Source: Planctomycetaceae bacterium
GTDB lineage: Bacteria; Planctomycetota; Planctomycetia; Planctomycetales; Planctomycetaceae
Assembly: GCA_015487825.1 (NCBI GenBank)
Contig: WFOZ01001077.1
Location: forward strand, 1 to 7,350
Length of the DNA: 7,350 bases
Direction of reading: 5' to 3'
Within the stretch, counting starts at the first letter, position 1, and each line of letters begins with the position of its first letter. The notes under the pieces are model-generated. The model was not told the origin of the DNA. It saw nothing but the letters and a program-made list of their open reading frames with translations, and did no database searches. This document shows positions 1-6,451 of the stretch, piece after piece. The position numbers and the translations under genes were made by a program.

Positions 1-2
1 AC

Positions 3-1961
3 AAAATTCACACAGATGATCGTGATGCTGCTTTGCAGAAATTTGCTGAAATTCAGGGCAGTTCTCAGCAGCCCTTTCAAGTGGAATTTCGTTTGAAGTG
101 TTCAGATAACTCTTACAAATGGATTCGTTCTAATGGAATCGTTGCAGAGCGGGATTCGCAAGGCGTTGCGCTGCGTATCATCGGACGACACGAAGATATT
201 GATCAACACAAAAGATGTGAAATTGCCCTGCAGGGACTTAACTCGTTCAAGGCAACTGGCAATCAGCGGGAAGTTCTGAACAAGCTTTGCCAAACGGTTG
301 GTACTGTATTTGATGCCTCTTATGTTGCGATTACGAATCTGGTTAATAAGGATGGCGTTGAATGGGCACGAGTTTCCGGAGAATGGAAAGCAGGTGAATC
401 TGCTCTCGATGCCGAGTTTTCAATAAAAGAGACTCCTTTTTTCGAAACTGCAGAGCAAGGTTATTGGATTACAAATTCTGATGTTCAAAACGCGTTTCCA
501 GCTGTTCGAGGTTTCAACAAACTAAATGCTTCCAGTTATGCAGGTATTCGATTACATGATCGAAGTGGGGCACCAATTGCTTTGCTTTCCATTATCAGTC
601 ACGTCCCGATAAATAAATCTTTGGATGTACTGGAGATACTGAAGTTGACAGGTAAGCGGGCGGAATTGAAACTGCAGCGTTTTGAGTTGGTTGAGGAACT
701 TCGTAAAGCAAGGAAAATTGCAGAACAGGCTGCTCAGTCGAAGAAAGAATTTCTGACCAATATGAGTCATGAAATTCGTAACCCGATGACCACAATTCTG
801 GGTTATGCAGAACTGCTTGGCAGTGACAGTGAGTTCGAGGCTGATGCATTACGTTCGGTTGATGCCATTGAAGCAATTAAAAAATGTGGTCACCAGCTTC
901 TTGGCACGATTAACGAAATTCTGGATGCCTCAAAAATTGACTCTGGAGATCTGATTGTTGAACCAGTCCTGATGGATCCGATTCAGGTTGTCGAATCAGT
1001 TTGTAAAGAACTGCGACCCAGAGCTGTCGAGCAGAGTATTGAATTCAATATTAAGTATATAAACAGGATACCGCAGCAGATTTATTCTGATCCCAAACGG
1101 CTTAAACAGTCATTGTATCATCTGATCGATAATGCGATTAAATTCACAGAGCGGGGTTCGGTCACGGTTGCCGTTTCCTGCCGTAAATGTTCTGATTACG
1201 ACAATGTGATGGTTTTTGATATTATCGACACAGGTATTGGCTTAACTGCTGAACAGCAACAGCATGTTGAATCTTATCAGCCTTTCGCCCAGGTTGATGG
1301 TTCTTCATCACGTCAACATGGCGGAATAGGACTGGGGCTGAGAATTACGAATTCTCTGGCCTCAATGCTTGGTGGCGGAATTGAAATCTATTCCAGAAAA
1401 AATGCAGGGAGTACATTTAGCCTTTCGGTTTCAGCTGGAAGTCTGAATGATGTCAACTTGCTGGATAAAAATGAGATCGAAAAGCATATCGAACAGTTGA
1501 ATTCTCCTGTTGAATCAGCAGCAGAAATTAACGAAGCACCACTGCATGGAAAACGTATTCTTATTGCAGAGGACGGCAAAGATAACCAGAAACTGATTTC
1601 ATACCACCTCGTCAAAAGTGGAGCGGAAGTCGTTGTTGCAGAGAATGGTAAAATAGCTCTGGATGAAGTTGCCGAAGCAGAAAGGCGAGCAGAAAACTTC
1701 CACATTATTTTAATGGATATGCAGATGCCGGAGATTGATGGTTACAGTGCAACTCGAACTTTGCGAGAACAGGGCTATAAATTACCAGTGATAGCCTTGA
1801 CTGCCAATGCGATGGATGATGATCGGTTGAAGTGTATTGTTGCCGGTTGCGATGACTACATCAGCAAACCAATTGATGGAAAATCCCTGATAAACCTCTG
1901 TTGTGAATATGTAGAAGGAAATATGGAATCAAGTGAAAACTCTCCATTGGAATTGGTGTAA
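3..1961 (+). CDS. Hybrid sensor histidine kinase/response regulator (PAS-GAF-HisKA-HATPase-REC), 5' end missing
   Basis: This is a signal-transducing kinase that autophosphorylates on histidine and passes the phosphate to its own receiver domain. The frame is open to the left edge (K-I-H-T-D-D-R-D before the first TTG at 33) and these codons continue a PAS fold, so the gene starts outside the window and TTG 33 is only an internal leucine codon. Domains in order: the C-terminal part of a PAS/PAC domain (to about 215, ending RIIGRHEDIDQHK), a GAF-like domain (about 231-680), a short charged coiled coil (684-746), the HisKA helix with MSHEIRNPMT (phospho-histidine codon 768-770), and the ATPase domain with N box (Asn 1131), G1 box DTGIG (from 1227) and G2 box GGIGLGL (1320-1340). 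The receiver spans about 1551-1890: acidic pocket Glu-Asp 1569-1574, phospho-acceptor Asp 1716, Thr 1800, Lys 1866. It ends soon after the receiver, with no Hpt domain and no DNA-binding domain, so a separate phosphotransfer partner is likely. No membrane segment is seen in the visible part. The signal is unknown. Confidence 0.94.
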   Translation, partial: KIHTDDRDAALQKFAEIQGSSQQPFQVEFRLKCSDNSYKWIRSNGIVAERDSQGVALRIIGRHEDIDQHKRCEIALQGLNSFKATGNQREVLNKLCQTVGTVFDASYVAITNLVNKDGVEWARVSGEWKAGESALDAEFSIKETPFFETAEQGYWITNSDVQNAFPAVRGFNKLNASSYAGIRLHDRSGAPIALLSIISHVPINKSLDVLEILKLTGKRAELKLQRFELVEELRKARKIAEQAAQSKKEFLTNMSHEIRNPMTTILGYAELLGSDSEFEADALRSVDAIEAIKKCGHQLLGTINEILDASKIDSGDLIVEPVLMDPIQVVESVCKELRPRAVEQSIEFNIKYINRIPQQIYSDPKRLKQSLYHLIDNAIKFTERGSVTVAVSCRKCSDYDNVMVFDIIDTGIGLTAEQQQHVESYQPFAQVDGSSSRQHGGIGLGLRITNSLASMLGGGIEIYSRKNAGSTFSLSVSAGSLNDVNLLDKNEIEKHIEQLNSPVESAAEINEAPLHGKRILIAEDGKDNQKLISYHLVKSGAEVVVAENGKIALDEVAEAERRAENFHIILMDMQMPEIDGYSATRTLREQGYKLPVIALTANAMDDDRLKCIVAGCDDYISKPIDGKSLINLCCEYVEGNMESSENSPLELV

Positions 1962-2186
1962 GAGAGGATCGTTTGGGGAAACAAGCAGGCATAGAAGAGT
2001 ATTTTGTCAGACTGAAGCCTTGTCTGTTCTTCTTTTGTCTCCAGCTTTGTGTCACTAACGTTAAAAGTTTACGAACGGTTCGCAAATTATTTCAGCAAAG
2101 AAATGCAACTTCATTGAACCGTAGAAGTTAATACCTTATCAATGAAATGCTGTGCAAAGGTGACCAGATGTGTCAAAAGGATTATT

Positions 2187-2203
2187 TTGAACCACGAATG
2201 GAC
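2187..2203 (+). repeat. Short dispersed repeat TTGAACCAC, copy 1
   Basis: The 17-base string TTGAACCACGAATGGAC lies inside the core of the 2046-2298 element. The reverse complement of 2536-2552 matches it at 15 of 17 positions. From memory, strings of the form 'GAACCACGAATGGACACGAATG' recur between genes in planctomycetes and some other bacteria; this is not checked here. Role unknown. Confidence 0.5.
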
Positions 2204-2224
2204 CCAGCACGGCTGGTTCATTCT

Positions 2225-2241
2225 GATAGCCGTAACCAAAC
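2225..2241 (+). repeat. Short dispersed repeat GATAGCCGTAACCAAAC, copy 1
   Basis: ATAGCCGTAACCAAA (2226-2240) is identical to 4783-4797. A third copy with two changes, GATAGCCACAACCAAAC, lies on the opposite strand at 2559-2575. All three are intergenic. A 15-base exact match is not expected by chance in a window this size. Function unknown. Confidence 0.55.
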
Positions 2242-2337
2242 TGATATTTTTCTATAATTTGCGAGCCGTTCGCAAACTTTTACCGTTAGTAATACAAATG
2301 AAAACATTCCATTACATCTTCAGTTTTTCAGTTTGTC

Positions 2338-2491
2338 GTAGGATGGCGTGCTTGCACCCATCAAATTCGGTTTCCAGCTCATCAGTCCCATGCCGGTGTA
2401 TCAATGGCACAATGATGATAACAGATTTACTCTCTATTTTTCATTGAACGCAATTCGGCACACGAAGATGGGGGCAAGCACGCCATCCTAC
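2338..2491. repeat. Inverted-repeat element, 25-base arms, possible 7-base target duplication
   Basis: The arms 2338-2362 and 2467-2491 are reverse complements at 24 of 25 positions (18 in a row, GTAGGATGGCGTGCTTGC, one mismatch, then CCCATC). They enclose a 104-base core with no gene. The heptamer CAGTTTG occurs just outside the left arm (2329-2335, two bases away) and at the right end (2491-2497, sharing the final C of the arm), as a target-site duplication would. The heptamer is short, so this could be chance. The element resembles a small mobile or REP-type palindromic unit and is separate from the element at 2046-2298, whose arms differ. Confidence 0.78.
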
Positions 2492-2535
2492 AGTTTGAAA
2501 TGAATTTTCCAAAAGAAAAATTCGTGTTCATTGGT

Positions 2536-2552
2536 GTCTATTGGTGGTTCAA
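2536..2552 (-). repeat. Short dispersed repeat TTGAACCAC, copy 2
   Basis: On the minus strand this reads TTGAACCACCAATAGAC and matches the copy at 2187-2203 at 15 of 17 positions. It continues on that strand into ACCAATGAACACGAAT, so the unit contains internally similar AAT-rich sub-blocks. It lies 43 bases downstream of the transporter stop. Confidence 0.5.
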
Positions 2553-2558
2553 ATTCCT

Positions 2559-2575
2559 GTTTGGTTGTGGCTATC
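2559..2575 (-). repeat. Short dispersed repeat GATAGCC, copy 2
   Basis: On the minus strand this is GATAGCCACAACCAAAC, differing at two positions from the copy at 2225-2241. With three more bases on the left, the match to the copy at 4783 region is 17 of 20 (consensus GCGGSATAGCCRYAACCAAA). It sits about 20 bases past the transporter stop. Confidence 0.5.
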
Positions 2576-2594
2576 CCGCACTGGGGCGTCTGCG

Positions 2595-3977
2595 TTACGT
2601 GGAGTCTTCCTGTTGGTCTAAGGCAGTATGAATTACCTGCTGGGCTGGCCAGAGTACCAGTAACGCAATCAGGCCAATTACTGGTGCCAGGCCGACGATG
2701 ATCAGGCCGAGTTTGTAGCTGTTGTTGGCTTCAATGTACTTTCCCAGATAAATCTGATTGGTGCTGGCTACCACCCAGGCAAACGCAGCCAACAGCCCGG
2801 AGAGAACCCCCATTTTTTTGTCGGAAATCTCCTGAGCCAGCGAATAATAAAACGGATGCAACCCCAGAATACCTGCCGCTGCGGTGTATAAAAGCGCGAT
2901 CATCATGAAGCCATCTCCCACAAACGGAATTAACGCAGCCGATGCTGTTAACAGAGTGAAGATTGCAAAACCGACTTTTCGAGCAGAATGAACTCCCAGT
3001 CCTCGAAAAATAAGTGCAGAAGTAAGAACGCCGGAAAGGATACATCCGATATCAGCAGCGATGAAGTAACCTGACATCAACCCGCGTGTATTACCTTTCG
3101 AATATCCGTGATAATCCTGTAAAAACATCCCCAGCCAGGCTCGCATGAATTGCCAGCTGACCGTCAGCATCGCGATCACAATCGCCAGTGTGATCATACG
3201 CCGTATCAGATAGGTCGGTTCATTTGCTGCTATTTTCGGGACCGGGATTTCAGTGAATTCCTCAGGACCGGTTTCCTCGCCAACCGGCTGTACATTCAAA
3301 ACTGCTGTATCGTCCTGTTTGGGAACGGAGATATTTCGCCGCCCGATAAGAATAAACCAGATCGGAACCCAGACTAATCCAGCCAATCCAATTGACCAGA
3401 ACGGAAATTCCCAGGTCTGCCCGGCTCGCTCGGCTGCACCAATATAAAGAGGAACGATAATCGCCCCCAAAGAGGCTCCGCTTTGCAGGATACTGTTGCC
3501 CAACGTTCGATCCTTCGGTGAAAGAACCGCACGGACTGTCAGCAGTGCACAGGGCCAGTGTCCTGCTTCGAAAACACCGAGTGCAATTCGGCACATCAAT
3601 AACCACTTGAAAACTGCAGTTCCAGGCGGATCCTCCGATGCCTCAAACGTTGCAGCGACCCATTCACTTCCAGCAAACGCAGTTGCCAAACCTGCCAACG
3701 ACCAGCCGGTGATTACAATCGGGTAAACAAAGCGAGGGCCGTAGCGATCTGCGACTAATCCGAAAAAAATCGATCCAAAAGCAAACGCGTATCCAAAAAA
3801 GCCTTCGACCATTCCGATACGAGCTTCTCCCAGACTGAAATTCTTATTGAGTGTGGGTAATGCGACTGCAAGAGCCTGGCGGTCCATATAATTGAGCATC
3901 GTGGCCAGCAACAGCACTCCACAAACAGCCCATCCCCATGTTGATCCACTGCTTTTCGATTGTTCTAGAGATTCCAT
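2595..3977 (-). CDS. MFS transporter, anion:cation symporter (hexuronate-transporter-like)
   Basis: A 460-residue inner-membrane secondary transporter with the usual length and about twelve hydrophobic segments. Visible family marks are the first-helix signature NYMDR (residues 29-33, as in ExuT/GarP-type anion:cation symporters), the motif-A loop GLVADRYGPR (73-82) between helices 2 and 3, and a helix 4-5 region (GHWPCAL followed by NSILQSGASLGAI) matching the 'NWPAA...SGASIGAI' stretch of that family. A hydrophilic loop (about 210-255) joins the two six-helix halves. A longer loop than usual (SEWVAATFEASEDPPG) follows helix 3. Family members import organic anions such as hexuronates, galactarate or phthalate with protons. 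The substrate here is unknown. The ATG lies inside the 3' end of the creatininase gene (13-base overlap), indicating translational coupling, so the transporter probably imports the substrate or product of that hydrolase. Confidence 0.9.
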   Translation of the reverse strand: MESLEQSKSSGSTWGWAVCGVLLLATMLNYMDRQALAVALPTLNKNFSLGEARIGMVEGFFGYAFAFGSIFFGLVADRYGPRFVYPIVITGWSLAGLATAFAGSEWVAATFEASEDPPGTAVFKWLLMCRIALGVFEAGHWPCALLTVRAVLSPKDRTLGNSILQSGASLGAIIVPLYIGAAERAGQTWEFPFWSIGLAGLVWVPIWFILIGRRNISVPKQDDTAVLNVQPVGEETGPEEFTEIPVPKIAANEPTYLIRRMITLAIVIAMLTVSWQFMRAWLGMFLQDYHGYSKGNTRGLMSGYFIAADIGCILSGVLTSALIFRGLGVHSARKVGFAIFTLLTASAALIPFVGDGFMMIALLYTAAAGILGLHPFYYSLAQEISDKKMGVLSGLLAAFAWVVASTNQIYLGKYIEANNSYKLGLIIVGLAPVIGLIALLVLWPAQQVIHTALDQQEDST

Positions 3978-4726
3978 TTTTCACCATTCCAACTGACAAC
4001 TTTTTCCAGATAATTTTCAACGCCACCAGTAAAACAATCGAAAAGTGCTTCTCCCTTTTCAGCCGTTGCAGCAGCGGGAGTGCCGATATGTCCCGGCTCG
4101 CTGCAATCGGTCATCGTCCAACCACGATACCCCGGCGCACCGCCCGTTCCAAAGGAAACTTCGGGAACTTCTTTGACATCCCCTTTGACTAACTCCGGGC
4201 GAATACAAAGCATCATCGACGTTTCCCACTCACCAGCATGTCCCATGCGGTTTTGAATATAATCGGCTCCGGTTTCATTCGGGCTTGCAGAATCCCAATA
4301 GGTTAACGCCAGTAGGAGAAGATCTTTTCGATCCCGATATTGCTGACGTAATTCAAACAATGCCTGTTGAGAAGGAGTTGTGTTCCCGCCGTGCCCGTTG
4401 ATGAAAACAAAACGGACAAACCCATGTACCAGAAAACATTCCACCAGATTTTTAAGCAAATCGAGATAGAGCCTCGGCGATGCTGAAAGCGTTCCCGGCA
4501 TATCCATGTGGTGATGCGAATTCCCGAACCATTGTAGCGGCGCGAACAGAATTTTCTCAGCAACCGGCTTGCTTTGAATTCGTCGAATCACTTCTTCTAA
4601 AAGCAGACTGTCGGTAAACAACGGCATGTGCAAACCATGTTGTTCACAAGCAGCAATCGGAATGACAACCGGAGTATCACGCGAAAGCGAATCAACATCC
4701 GCCCATGTCATCTCAGTTAAATTCAT
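3965..4726 (-). CDS. Creatininase-family metal-dependent hydrolase
   Basis: A 253-residue protein of the creatininase/creatinine amidohydrolase family, the usual length, with all main signatures in order: CEQHGLHMPLFTD (Glu28, His30 and Asp39, the expected metal ligands), GNSHHHMDMPGT (68-79), the FINGHGGN loop (108-115, His112) and HAGEWETS (163-170). The family hydrolyses cyclic or linear amides (creatinine, formamides) and also holds the MftE peptidase. Here Cys27 takes the place where many members have Ser or Gly, and no signal peptide is seen, so it is probably cytoplasmic. The start was placed at ATG 4726 rather than the in-frame ATG at 4762, because GGAAG lies 9 bases upstream and the family N-terminus begins here. 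It overlaps the transporter gene by 13 bases. True creatininase activity is unlikely to be safely assigned; a cyclic or amide intermediate of a sugar-acid-like compound is a guess. Confidence 0.9.
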   Translation of the reverse strand: MNLTEMTWADVDSLSRDTPVVIPIAACEQHGLHMPLFTDSLLLEEVIRRIQSKPVAEKILFAPLQWFGNSHHHMDMPGTLSASPRLYLDLLKNLVECFLVHGFVRFVFINGHGGNTTPSQQALFELRQQYRDRKDLLLLALTYWDSASPNETGADYIQNRMGHAGEWETSMMLCIRPELVKGDVKEVPEVSFGTGGAPGYRGWTMTDCSEPGHIGTPAAATAEKGEALFDCFTGGVENYLEKVVSWNGEKWNL

Positions 4727-4735
4727 GAATAGAAA

Positions 4736-4740
4736 CTTCC
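4736..4740 (-). promoter_or_regulatory. Ribosome binding site of the creatininase gene
   Basis: GGAAG on the minus strand, 9 bases before ATG 4726. It supports that start over the upstream in-frame ATG at 4762. Confidence 0.55.
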
Positions 4741-4782
4741 AGATATTCAGAACGAACAACACCGGTAATAAAACATCGCGGC

Positions 4783-4797
4783 ATAGCCGTAACCAAA
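4783..4797 (+). repeat. Short dispersed repeat ATAGCCGTAACCAAA, copy 3
   Basis: Identical over 15 bases to 2226-2240, 2.5 kb away, and related to the inverted copy at 2559-2575. It sits in the gap upstream of the creatininase gene, close to where its promoter would be if it has one. Confidence 0.5.
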
Positions 4798-4862
4798 AAG
4801 TTTATCAAAGTGGGTGCCACGACCCTATAAGCCGTGATTTATTAGATGTGAAACACTCATTG

Positions 4863-4894
4863 ACTCGTTCCCAGACAGGAACCTGAGAACGAGT
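4863..4894. repeat. Intergenic hairpin of the ACTCGTTCCCAG type
   Basis: ACTCGTTC (4863-4870) pairs with GAACGAGT (4887-4894). After one C/A mismatch, CAG pairs with CTG (4872-4874 with 4883-4885), leaving an 8-base loop. A competing inner pairing GTTCC/GGAAC (4867-4871 with 4878-4882) is possible. It lies 24 bases past the stop of the oxidoreductase gene, but no T-run follows on either strand, so it is not a standard intrinsic terminator. It resembles the 'CTCGTTCCCAGGC...GCCTGGGAACGAG' palindromes that I recall as dispersed in planctomycete and other genomes. It could protect the 3' end of the upstream transcript. Confidence 0.6.
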
Positions 4895-4918
4895 AGAATT
4901 CCAGGTCATCATCATTGA

Positions 4919-6376
4919 TCAGACAACTTCCCAGCCTTTACGGTAATCACCCTGGATGATTGCATCAGCTTCGGGGACGCCGTCTGCTTTCATCTGTTTG
5001 TGATTCCAGTTCAGCTTCTTCCCAAGTCGAACTGCGAGCACGCCAAGCAGGGTGATTTCAGTTAATCTTGCTCCATACTGGAAATTACTGAGTGCAGCAC
5101 GGCCTCCTTTACAGGCATCAAGCCAGTCCCGATAGTGATCTTTCACACGGGGAATTGTCTCGGGTGGCGTTTGAGGGGTTACGTGCTCGCCGTTAATGAA
5201 TACTCGCGGTGTTCCTCCTGCCCCTTCGCAAAGCATGATGCCTTTTTCTCCAACGAACATAACTCCCCTTCGCAATTTATTTCTCAGAGGATCTGCCGCT
5301 GCGGGAAGTTCGGGCATCAAACCGCCATCGTACCAGGTCACTTTCAGTTCCGGTTGTTTTCCTGTTTTGGGAAAGTGGAAGTAGCAGATCGACCCATGCG
5401 GTGCCAAACCGGGATGAGTCTGCCCTGCATTTCGAGCTTCGACCGTAGCTGGTGCAGAAAGATCGAGCGCCCATGTGGCAGAGTCCATATCGTGACATCC
5501 AAAATCGCCGAGTGCTCCGCAACCAAAGTCCCAGAAGTCACGCCAGTGAACCGGTGCATAAGCGGAGTGGAAGGGCCGCATTTTTCGCGGACCAATCCAA
5601 AGATCCCAATTCAAGCCATCAGGCACAGCAGGAGTATCGGTCGGAGGTGCCAGTAACTCGGGATTCCACCGTTTGGCAGGCACCCAGGCATGAACCTCTT
5701 TTACTTTTCCGATCACTCCTGCGCGAATCAGTTCGACAGTTTGTGCATTGGTAGGTCGTGAGTGCCCCTGGTTTCCCAGTTGAGTGGCGACCCCGGTTTC
5801 TCTGGCGATCTTTGAAACCAGACGTGCTTCGCGGATGTTATGAGTAAGCGGCTTTTCGCAGTAAACGTGCTTTCCACGTCTCATGGAATGCACAGCACCA
5901 TGAGCGTGTTGATGATCGGGTGTAGAAATAAGAACGGCATCAATCGCCTTTTCTTTATCAAGCATTTCCAGAAAGTTTTCATACTCTGCACAGCGATACT
6001 GGCCCGATTTTTTTGAGTAAAAACTTTCTATTTCCGACTTGAGAGGCGCTCGTCCAATCAGCGAACGGTAAATACGCAACTGTCGCGTGTCGAACTGTTT
6101 GGCCGGATCAGCCACTGCAACGACCTGGGCATCATCGTGTTGCATAATCCCTTTAAGATTTTGCCGAGCCCTGCCGCCGCAGCCAATCATTGCAATATGA
6201 ATTTTCTCACTTGGTGCAACAAAACCTTTTCCACCAAGTACCGCGCGAGGAACAATATGAAACGCCATCGAGGCTCCCAGCCCGGCAGCGGTCCCTTTGA
6301 GGAACTTCCGTCGATTCACTTCGCTGGTTGCATTTTCTTTTGACGTTTTATGTTCAAATTTTTTTCGGGTTGCCAT
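4919..6376 (-). CDS. Gfo/Idh/MocA-family oxidoreductase with Tat leader
   Basis: A 485-residue NAD(P)-dependent dehydrogenase of the glucose-fructose oxidoreductase/inositol dehydrogenase family. The N-terminus has a twin-arginine motif NRRKFLKG (21-28), a short hydrophobic Ala/Gly stretch and VPRAVLGG (42-49), so export with bound cofactor by the Tat route is likely. The Rossmann fold follows with IGCGGRAR (64-71), ADP-binding Asp90, STPDHQHA (151-158) and the catalytic EKP motif (174-176). The C-terminal substrate domain includes WRDFWDFGCGALGDFGCHDMD, with the conserved His of the family. The start was chosen at ATG 6376: it gives a 20-residue lead into the RR motif, whereas ATG 6427 adds 17 residues with no leader character and no ribosome binding site. 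It lies between the amidohydrolase and the creatininase gene on the same strand. The family oxidises or epimerises sugars and polyols; the substrate here is unknown. Confidence 0.93.
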   Translation of the reverse strand: MATRKKFEHKTSKENATSEVNRRKFLKGTAAGLGASMAFHIVPRAVLGGKGFVAPSEKIHIAMIGCGGRARQNLKGIMQHDDAQVVAVADPAKQFDTRQLRIYRSLIGRAPLKSEIESFYSKKSGQYRCAEYENFLEMLDKEKAIDAVLISTPDHQHAHGAVHSMRRGKHVYCEKPLTHNIREARLVSKIARETGVATQLGNQGHSRPTNAQTVELIRAGVIGKVKEVHAWVPAKRWNPELLAPPTDTPAVPDGLNWDLWIGPRKMRPFHSAYAPVHWRDFWDFGCGALGDFGCHDMDSATWALDLSAPATVEARNAGQTHPGLAPHGSICYFHFPKTGKQPELKVTWYDGGLMPELPAAADPLRNKLRRGVMFVGEKGIMLCEGAGGTPRVFINGEHVTPQTPPETIPRVKDHYRDWLDACKGGRAALSNFQYGARLTEITLLGVLAVRLGKKLNWNHKQMKADGVPEADAIIQGDYRKGWEVV

Positions 6377-6451
6377 CAGAGATCTTTCGTTGAATAAATT
6401 ACAGCGATGTTTTGCAACAAAGTACATTGAAAAACGTGACTATTCAGCGGA

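Larger units (their letters stand above)
2046..2298. repeat. Inverted-repeat (MITE-like) element, 45-base arms
   Basis: The arms 2046-2090 and 2254-2298 are reverse complements at 40 of 45 positions. The inner 37 bases (2054-2090 against 2254-2290) match at 34. Homology stops at both outer ends (2045/2299) and at the inner ends. Each arm carries a near-perfect 19-base palindrome around TTTGCGAACGGTTCGCAAA (2068-2086 and 2258-2276), with 8 of 9 base pairs intact in each copy and a different pair broken. The 163-base core codes for nothing recognisable. The form suggests a non-autonomous transposable element, or two inverted copies of a palindromic repeat. No clear target duplication was found. 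No transposase is in the window. Confidence 0.8.
1962..2594. other. Convergent intergenic gap filled with repeats
   Basis: This 633-base stretch separates the kinase stop from the MFS transporter stop, so both genes end into it. I see no credible gene. The longest open frame (2142-2447, plus strand) has low-complexity, Cys/Ile/Phe-rich content, no ribosome binding site, and crosses the arms of two inverted repeats. The gap holds an inverted-repeat element at 2046-2298, a second at 2338-2491, and short dispersed repeats at 2187-2203, 2225-2241, 2536-2552 and 2559-2575. No convincing intrinsic terminator is present for either gene. Confidence 0.75.

Noticed and set aside
33..35. TTG as start codon of the histidine kinase
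   Set aside because: The frame is open upstream to the window edge and the upstream codons continue the PAS domain.
2008..2040. Possible intrinsic terminator after the kinase gene: CAGAC/GTCTG stem followed by TTCTTCTTTT
   Set aside because: The stem is only 5 pairs with a 9-base loop and the T-tract is interrupted by C; too weak to call.
2142..2447. 101-residue open frame on the plus strand in the intergenic gap
   Set aside because: It runs through arms of two inverted repeats, has no ribosome binding site, an odd composition and no recognisable domain; it is best seen as chance.
2450..3595. 13-base direct match GCAATTCGGCACA at 2450-2462 and 3583-3595
   Set aside because: One copy is inside the transporter coding sequence, and a 13-base match is about what chance gives in a window of this size.
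5135..5656. 173-residue plus-strand open frame inside the oxidoreductase gene
   Set aside because: It is antisense to a well-supported gene, Cys/Arg/Ser-rich and without family features; a shadow frame.
6377..6430. Sigma-70-like promoter for the oxidoreductase gene (TTGTTG, 18 bases, TATTCA)
   Set aside because: Both boxes are poor matches and planctomycete promoters are not well enough known to call it by eye.
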